Of a stretch of DNA of 22,757 nucleotides, positions 18,955 to 22,757 are shown one piece after another. Source of the DNA: a virus; the IMG/VR virus record IMGVR_UViG_3300009149_000307, positions 1 to 22,757 of that record. The stretch is one strand, 5' to 3'. A model generated the notes under the pieces. That model made no database searches. It was not told where the DNA came from and saw nothing but the letters and a program-made list of their open reading frames with translations. Positions within the stretch are counted from its first letter, which is position 1, and every line of letters starts with the position of its first letter. The translations under genes were made by a program, and so were the position numbers.

Positions 18955-19603
18955 ACTTTCGCCCTCTAACCCAACCTTCTACAAGGTAAGAATCAAGGTC
19001 TTCTTTCTTTATCTTCTTATTCTCACCGTCTTTGGTTATCCAGCAAGTACCGTACTGAGAATTTTTATCACCAACCCTCTTTTTAGCCAGCTCACTTAGC
19101 TTATTCTTCGTTTCTTCGCTATGAGTCTTACCATGAAATCCATGGTGGGTATATACCCCCGTCTTTAGACCTTTGCGATAATTATTCATATTTTTAACAG
19201 TCCTTTCATTATGAAGCCTTCGAAATTCATCATCCTCTCTTAGCCGTTTAATAAAGTTTTTAGTACCCACTTTTGAACTCATCATAAACTTTTTTCTGTG
19301 TTCTTCACTGCTAAACCCACCGCCACCTCCTGGCGCAAGATTCATACATAAATCCTTCTTAAGTAAGTCCTCGTTGACCAACTCAACCTCACGCTCTCTC
19401 AATTCCTTTCTAGTATCATAATACTCTAGTATCTCTACCGTGTGATTATCTTTACCATGGTAGTTAAACGAGTGCCACAGGCGTTTACCTGAACCCATAT
19501 AACCATCCTTAATGTTGTCGGTTGAGTGCATACCGATGTAGTACCTTCCAGTCACATCACAAGTGGTCTTGTAGATGTAATGGTATTTCTTTTGTTTCCT
19601 CAT
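18947..19603 (-). CDS. GIY-YIG homing endonuclease (NUMOD3 type)
   Basis: A 218-aa protein starting at the ATG at 19603 (MRKQKKYHYIYKTT), just before the nuclease motif; longer frames cross the promoter-like motif. GIY-YIG is at 7-95 (YHYIYKTT, GRYYIGMH, RELREREVELVNEDLL with the Glu). NUMOD3-like units follow in GFHGKTHSEETKNKLSEL and VGDKNSQYG, and the C-terminus ends in CWITKDGENKKIKKEDLDS and EGWVRGRK, common in phage GIY-YIG proteins. It lies directly downstream of two tRNA-Arg genes, which may mark its insertion target. Confidence 0.9.
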   Translation of the reverse strand: MRKQKKYHYIYKTTCDVTGRYYIGMHSTDNIKDGYMGSGKRLWHSFNYHGKDNHTVEILEYYDTRKELREREVELVNEDLLKKDLCMNLAPGGGGGFSSEEHRKKFMMSSKVGTKNFIKRLREDDEFRRLHNERTVKNMNNYRKGLKTGVYTHHGFHGKTHSEETKNKLSELAKKRVGDKNSQYGTCWITKDGENKKIKKEDLDSYLVEGWVRGRKYD

Positions 19604-19604
19604 A

Positions 19605-19616
19605 CATATAAATATG
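19605..19616 (-). promoter_or_regulatory. Phage-type CATATTTATATG motif
   Basis: Full CATATTTATATG, ending 1 nt before the endonuclease ATG at 19603. Confidence 0.5.
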
Positions 19617-19641
19617 CAGCTAAGGTACAAAAGTTCCAAAG

Positions 19642-19714
19642 TACTCTCTCAAGGACTCGAACCCTGACTCTGAAATTCGTAGTTTCAAGTGCTTTCCAAT
19701 TACACCAAGAGAGC
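19642..19714 (-). tRNA. tRNA-Arg(ACG)
   Basis: A 73-nt cloverleaf: acceptor GCTCTCT/AGAGAGT (one G-U), D-arm GTG/CAC, anticodon stem TGAAA/TTTCA with loop CTACGAA (anticodon ACG at plus 19678-19680, presumably read as ICG), T-arm CAGGG-TTCGAGT-CCTTG, and discriminator A. CCA is not encoded. It has a normal short variable loop, unlike the cluster at 1-340. Confidence 0.92.
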
Positions 19715-19717
19715 TTA

Positions 19718-19793
19718 TGGTACCCCCACTAGGACTCGAACCTAGACCAAAAATTTAGGAAATTCATATGCTATTCCGTTACACCATGGGGGT
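19718..19793 (-). tRNA. tRNA-Arg(CCU)
   Basis: Acceptor ACCCCCA/TGGGGGT, D-arm GTG/CAT, anticodon loop TTCCTAA (anticodon CCU at plus 19757-19759) on an AU-rich stem with one U-U mismatch, T-arm CTAGG-TTCGAGT-CCTAG, and discriminator A. The next three bases are CCA, so the 3' end may be encoded here, alone among the tRNAs in this window. Three bases separate it from tRNA-Arg(ACG). Confidence 0.9.
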
Positions 19794-19796
19794 GTA

Positions 19797-20105
19797 TTAT
19801 ACTATTGTGTGACCTGATAATTGTTTAGCCACATGTATCGCAAGTGGTGGGTATGTTTCATCAGCAGGTAATTTCGCCCAGACCGCTTTCGCAATAGGGA
19901 AGTGTACAGTATCAAATTTATCCGTAACTTCAGGTGAGTCTTCTGGTAAAGTAACCTTATCTTGAGCCTCAAACAACTTAGCCATATTCTCTGTGATATG
20001 ACCCTTGAGTCCATCTAGAAGACCAGTTGCAGCCCACTTCTCAGCAACCTTTCGCCTAACTTCTTTCATGTCTTCTAGACCCTTCTTTCTACCTTCTTCG
20101 TTCAT
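19797..20105 (-). CDS. Small protein, possibly related to the N-terminus of T4-type capsid proteins
   Basis: 102 aa. A charged helical start (MKEVRRKVAEKWAATGLLDG), then ENMAKLFEAQ, then DTVHFPIAKAVWAKLPADE. From memory, major capsid proteins of large T4-like phages begin with a similar helix, an ENxAxLxExQ segment and an FPI-R-hydrophobic stretch, but are much longer. It could be a truncated capsid paralogue or an unrelated small protein. It overlaps the upstream gene by 4 nt and lies next to tRNA-Arg(CCU). Confidence 0.7.
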   Translation of the reverse strand: MNEEGRKKGLEDMKEVRRKVAEKWAATGLLDGLKGHITENMAKLFEAQDKVTLPEDSPEVTDKFDTVHFPIAKAVWAKLPADETYPPLAIHVAKQLSGHTIV

Positions 20106-20422
20106 ACCTCAATATATTCCTCAATGAATAAACCACTTTCTCGCTTCTGTCTGAATAAGTCATTAGCGATAATCTCTTTAACAATATCCTTATCCATGGC
20201 GTCAGTTGATATTATTGGCATGTCATGATATTCTCCGATACTATCATAATCAATAGCTGGAACTATCCTATTATTATGGTCAGTTATATACTTTGGTGTC
20301 GTCCTCGTTTCCATGAGGTGAGGATGTGTGGCTTTCTGTGGTATATAGTATTTGATACCATCAATCTTCTCAACCTTAATTCGGTACGTACAATTTGATT
20401 TGAACTCTGTTTCCTTTTCCAT
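20102..20422 (-). CDS. Phage protein of unknown function
   Basis: 106 aa. It has a strand-rich start (CTYRIKVEKIDGIKYYIP), a polar middle (PHLMETRTTPKYITDHNN) and a helical acidic end (IVKEIIANDLFRQKRESGLFIEEYIEV). No recognised motif. It is preceded by a host-type box variant (TATCTTCG at 20427-20434) and overlaps the next gene (ATGA). Confidence 0.75.
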   Translation of the reverse strand: MEKETEFKSNCTYRIKVEKIDGIKYYIPQKATHPHLMETRTTPKYITDHNNRIVPAIDYDSIGEYHDMPIISTDAMDKDIVKEIIANDLFRQKRESGLFIEEYIEV

Positions 20423-20426
20423 GATA

Positions 20427-20434
20427 CGAAGATA
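20427..20434 (-). promoter_or_regulatory. Host-type -7 box variant TATCTTCG
   Basis: One mismatch from TAnnTTTG, 4 bp upstream of the gene at 20102-20422; the short spacing is like that of the boxes at 8723 and 16327. Confidence 0.4.
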
Positions 20435-20457
20435 CCGAATTAATCTAAGAATTGCAA

Positions 20458-21033
20458 TTAAAGCGAGTGCTTGTTAGTCTTGAATATCTTGATTAACTTG
20501 TTAAGATATTTATTGCCGACTTCATCATCATTTACACCTTTATCACCATCATAGTGAAACACCAATATATATAAGAACTCTCCGACCTCTATGATTTTGG
20601 CGGATTCTGAGTATATAACACCTTCCTTAGTGTATATTGATTTTCTAATACTATCAGGCATATCACCAACCTTAGTTCTCACTACCTCACCAGAAGCCGC
20701 CAACACCATATCCTTAATCAAATATTTATCCATTGGCATTCTATTATACTTAAGACTGTAACGTTCTTCACCAGGAATATCGTTATCATAAATTAACTCA
20801 AAATAAGGGTCGCGACCAGTATACCGTATTTTAGCTATGGCGACCTTATGTGCTTTGGTCTTATTGGCCAAAATATCAATAATATCATAGACCTCACTAA
20901 TAACTCTCATCCCTGTAGCAATTGAGATTGGTGGTGTGTAGTTTTTAACGTAATACTTATACGCCATAAACCCGTTAATTCCCACTAATATTAGTAGTAC
21001 CAAGTCAATTGTTAATACTGTTGCTATCGTCAT
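20458..21033 (-). CDS. Membrane-anchored phage protein (paralogue of the next gene)
   Basis: 191 aa. One N-terminal membrane helix (residues 2-26, VLTIDLVLLILVGINGFMAY) is followed by a soluble domain of about 160 residues. The domain has a helix VYDIIDILANKTKAH, strands KVAIAKIRYT and YFELIYDN, a long middle and a closing strand FLYILVFHYDG with a basic helical end. The order of segments parallels the protein at 21039-21686, and a GAF/PAS-like fold is possible. Function is unknown; it lies 5 bp downstream of that paralogue and is co-transcribed with it. Confidence 0.75.
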   Translation of the reverse strand: MTIATVLTIDLVLLILVGINGFMAYKYYVKNYTPPISIATGMRVISEVYDIIDILANKTKAHKVAIAKIRYTGRDPYFELIYDNDIPGEERYSLKYNRMPMDKYLIKDMVLAASGEVVRTKVGDMPDSIRKSIYTKEGVIYSESAKIIEVGEFLYILVFHYDGDKGVNDDEVGNKYLNKLIKIFKTNKHSL

Positions 21034-21038
21034 CTTAT

Positions 21039-21686
21039 TTAAATATTGTCGTTTACGACCTTCTTGAATATATTTCTAACTTTACTAATAGCTATCTCTA
21101 TTTCCACCCTATCCATTGGGTCATCGAACGTATTATTCTCATTGGTAGTACCAACACTTAAATAGAAGAAAGTGTTATCAGTCTCACCAATGTAATGTAC
21201 TTCAGAGTAAGATACTCCTTCTACCTTGTAGATGTTCTTAAGTATACCGTCCTTCATGTCTACAACCTTAAGCTTATTAGGGACACCTAATCCTATATCA
21301 CTTAACATTCTAACATATATGTCATCAACTAGAAGTCGTTGATAATCATCCTTCACCGATTTTAATTCCTTGCTGGTTGATTCATACATCACGCTAGAAT
21401 ATAGGTGACTACCTAGTCTAGGCTTACCACCACCATTCTCGGTTTTAAGTATCAGAAACCTATCAACAGCACTGCTGGCTATTACTCTGTCTATTATATA
21501 TTGGATTTCAGGTACATTGTCAAATTTATCTAATTCTGCATGACTCAAATCCTCATACGCTAACTCCTCCTCACCGTTAACCGATGGAGTTCTATTGTTT
21601 AGATACCACAATAATACCTGACTGGCAACACCAATCAACGCAACTGCAACCCCCCCTGTCAATAACGAATTTATAATGTCTTCCAT
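21039..21686 (-). CDS. Membrane-anchored phage protein
   Basis: 215 aa from the ATG at 21686 (MEDIINSLLTGG); an ATG at 21704 inside the phage motif is an alternative. One membrane helix (about 8-28, LLTGGVAVALIGVASQVLLW), a linker, then a domain with EIQYIIDRVIASSAVDRFLIL, NGGGKP, a middle helix region and a strand TFFYLSVG. The segment IDRVI...RFLIL..ENGGGKP recalls proteins of large phages with unknown roles, perhaps GAF-like sensors. It is followed at once by its smaller paralogue. Confidence 0.75.
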   Translation of the reverse strand: MEDIINSLLTGGVAVALIGVASQVLLWYLNNRTPSVNGEEELAYEDLSHAELDKFDNVPEIQYIIDRVIASSAVDRFLILKTENGGGKPRLGSHLYSSVMYESTSKELKSVKDDYQRLLVDDIYVRMLSDIGLGVPNKLKVVDMKDGILKNIYKVEGVSYSEVHYIGETDNTFFYLSVGTTNENNTFDDPMDRVEIEIAISKVRNIFKKVVNDNI

Positions 21687-21701
21687 ATCTACAATTATTC
21701 T

Positions 21702-21713
21702 CATATAAATATG
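21702..21713 (-). promoter_or_regulatory. Phage-type CATATTTATATG motif
   Basis: Full CATATTTATATG, directly downstream of and touching the hairpin at 21711-21744. Confidence 0.5.
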
Positions 21714-21744
21714 AGCCATGGGTGCCAATGTACCCATGGCTCAT
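21711..21744 (-). terminator. 13-bp perfect hairpin
   Basis: 21711-21723 and 21732-21744 are exact reverse complements (arm ATGAGCCATGGGT) with an 8-nt loop, followed on the minus strand by ATTTATATG. A possible terminator for the CCA-enzyme transcript or a processing hairpin before the membrane-protein operon. Confidence 0.6.
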
Positions 21745-21836
21745 GATGAGGCGTGACAATAATAGATAGGTGCGTACCAGACAAACTCTTGACAGTCAGA
21801 CGTATAATAGATTTCACCTACTGAGATGGGTGTCAA
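21741..21836 (-). CDS. Possible 31-aa ORF with TTG start
   Basis: The open frame LTPISVGEIYYTSDCQEFVW... ends in the hairpin at 21711-21744. It has a coding-like aromatic composition but no ATG and an in-frame TAA just upstream. It may be a short gene or remnant in the 127-bp gap after the CCA-adding enzyme. Confidence 0.25.
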   Translation of the reverse strand: MTPISVGEIYYTSDCQEFVWYAPIYYCHASS

Positions 21837-21871
21837 CTTTTATTAAATTTGTCCGAGAACTTTTTTACAGG

Positions 21872-22757
21872 TTACTGATTTAGAGTTGATTTGAAATTAT
21901 CGGCCTCAAGTTTGGCTATCATATTTCCAACATCTTTGCCCTTAATTCCGAACTTCGCCATCACTTCATCTCCGCCAACCGTCAGGTTAAACTTAAGCAT
22001 AGCGATAATCATCTCCATGTTCAGACCGTTGAACTTAGCGAATTCCATTATCTGGTCATCACTTAGTGTGGTCCTAACTTGTTTACTCTTAAACTGCTTA
22101 ATGAAGTCTGGATTAAGATTTGGTAACCAAGTAGTAAGAAACTCTATGTTAGTTACTTCTTCACTTGACCATTTAAATCCATTCAGTTGCCCTTTAAGTT
22201 TATTACCAGCGAATGGTAATAACAATGATGATACAACCAATGTTGAGTCATGACTCTCCATGAACGTTTTAGGGTTAACCCCAGATTTAGGGATTAGCTC
22301 TGGAAACACATGTGCAAGCAAATCGTACTTATTCATCAGCTCTAAGAACTGTATGGTTGATTTTGCCTTCTCAATACCTTTAATGAACTCATCTCTGATA
22401 CGCTCACCAGAGATTTGAGACATGTCGATACCTTTACTAAGTAATTGGTCAATTTTGTTGTCCACTTGACTACCGAATCTACCAGCAAACCTGATAGCTC
22501 TCAAGATTCTAAGCTTATCTTCTTCGAAGCGTTCGCCAGCATCGCCTACGGTTCGTATAACACCGTTTTTAAGGTCCTCTAAACCACCTACGAGGTCTAC
22601 AACCTCATTGGTATCCAAATCGTAGAAGAGTGCGTTAATCGTAAGGTCTCGCCTTTTAACGTCAGTGGCAATATCGGAAAACGTAACGCTGTTTGGTCTT
22701 CGACCATCACCACTGGAAGAATCAATTCTAAATGTGGCAATTTCGTATTCATCATTA
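21872..22757 (-). CDS. cca: tRNA CCA-adding enzyme (partial, 5' end outside window)
   Basis: 295 residues are visible; the N-terminal GS-DxD catalytic strand lies beyond the window. Seen are RRDLTINALFYDL, DLVGGLEDLKNGVIRTVG, RFEEDKLRILRAIRFAGRF and SGERIRDEF, the hallmark blocks of class II tRNA nucleotidyltransferases (neck domain and ATP/CTP-template region). A helical C-terminal body follows, ending near LNQ. The family adds or repairs the 3' CCA of tRNAs. Most tRNAs in this window lack an encoded CCA, so the phage would need this enzyme or the host's. The apparent internal start at 22618 is a TTG codon within the conserved region and not the true start. Confidence 0.92.
   Translation of the reverse strand, partial: NDEYEIATFRIDSSSGDGRRPNSVTFSDIATDVKRRDLTINALFYDLDTNEVVDLVGGLEDLKNGVIRTVGDAGERFEEDKLRILRAIRFAGRFGSQVDNKIDQLLSKGIDMSQISGERIRDEFIKGIEKAKSTIQFLELMNKYDLLAHVFPELIPKSGVNPKTFMESHDSTLVVSSLLLPFAGNKLKGQLNGFKWSSEEVTNIEFLTTWLPNLNPDFIKQFKSKQVRTTLSDDQIMEFAKFNGLNMEMIIAMLKFNLTVGGDEVMAKFGIKGKDVGNMIAKLEADNFKSTLNQ

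Noticed and set aside
1-22757. CRISPR array, insertion sequence, rRNA, integrase or attachment site
   Set aside because: No spaced direct repeats, transposase motifs, rRNA blocks or integrase gene were seen on either strand.

Overview
The window looks like part of a large tailed bacteriophage genome, probably a T4-like or jumbo myovirus of a Bacteroidota (Flavobacteriia-type) host; this is inference. The sequence is AT-rich and densely packed, nearly all genes are on the minus strand, and starts and stops often overlap (ATGA, TAATG, TAAATG). Several transcription units begin with the Bacteroidota -7 box TAnnTTTG. The gene content is typical of large phages: tRNA genes, a CCA-adding enzyme, RNA-repair enzymes, many small unknown proteins and a heavy load of homing endonucleases (six GIY-YIG, two HNH). 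No rRNA, CRISPR array, insertion sequence or integrase is visible.

Layout, left to right. 1-340: tRNA cluster (minus) with unusual long variable arms: an unresolved tRNA-like gene, tRNA-Val(UAC) and tRNA-Cys(GCA). 364-398: terminator. 423-1383: a tiny membrane peptide and an unknown phage protein. 1440-5369: a nucleotidyltransferase locus broken up by three GIY-YIG genes, with two different N-terminal halves and one C-terminal half. 5427-6196: lipoprotein and 2H phosphoesterase. 6284-7031 (plus): ribbon-helix-helix protein and HNH endonuclease. 7023-8718: overlapping operon with an HD (alarmone-hydrolase-like) enzyme, two small proteins and a PTH2-like protein. 8787-11062: a HAD-phosphatase locus in which an intact HAD gene, flanked by an HNH and a GIY-YIG gene, lies between the N- and C-terminal remnants of a second HAD gene. 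11113-13871: metallophosphoesterase, small membrane protein, CYTH phosphatase, small conserved protein, and a P-loop kinase/2H phosphoesterase fusion interrupted by a frameshift in its Walker A region. 13938-18534: a structural-looking protein, a kinase-like protein, zinc-ribbon protein, DUF4031 protein with an in-frame TGA, a GNAT/ParB-like fusion and unknowns. 18652-19793: two GIY-YIG genes beside tRNA-Arg(ACG) and tRNA-Arg(CCU). 19797-21704: unknowns and two related membrane-anchored proteins. 21872-end: tRNA CCA-adding enzyme, running off the window.

Two themes stand out. First, RNA (probably tRNA) maintenance: tRNAs, CCA enzyme, PTH2-like protein, kinase-2H fusion, separate 2H protein, Swiss-Army-Knife-type HAD phosphatase, CYTH and calcineurin-like phosphatases, and a split nucleotidyltransferase. 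No RNA ligase is present in the window. Second, two separate loci (nucleotidyltransferase and HAD) show the same architecture: a divergent copy of the host gene, flanked on both sides by homing endonuclease genes, sits inside the broken original gene, with breaks at conserved motif-coding sequence. This suggests gene-replacement cassettes driven by homing endonucleases. A recurrent ATATTTATA-like motif just upstream of many starts, including most endonuclease genes and on both strands, is a candidate phage-specific promoter distinct from the host-type TAnnTTTG promoters.
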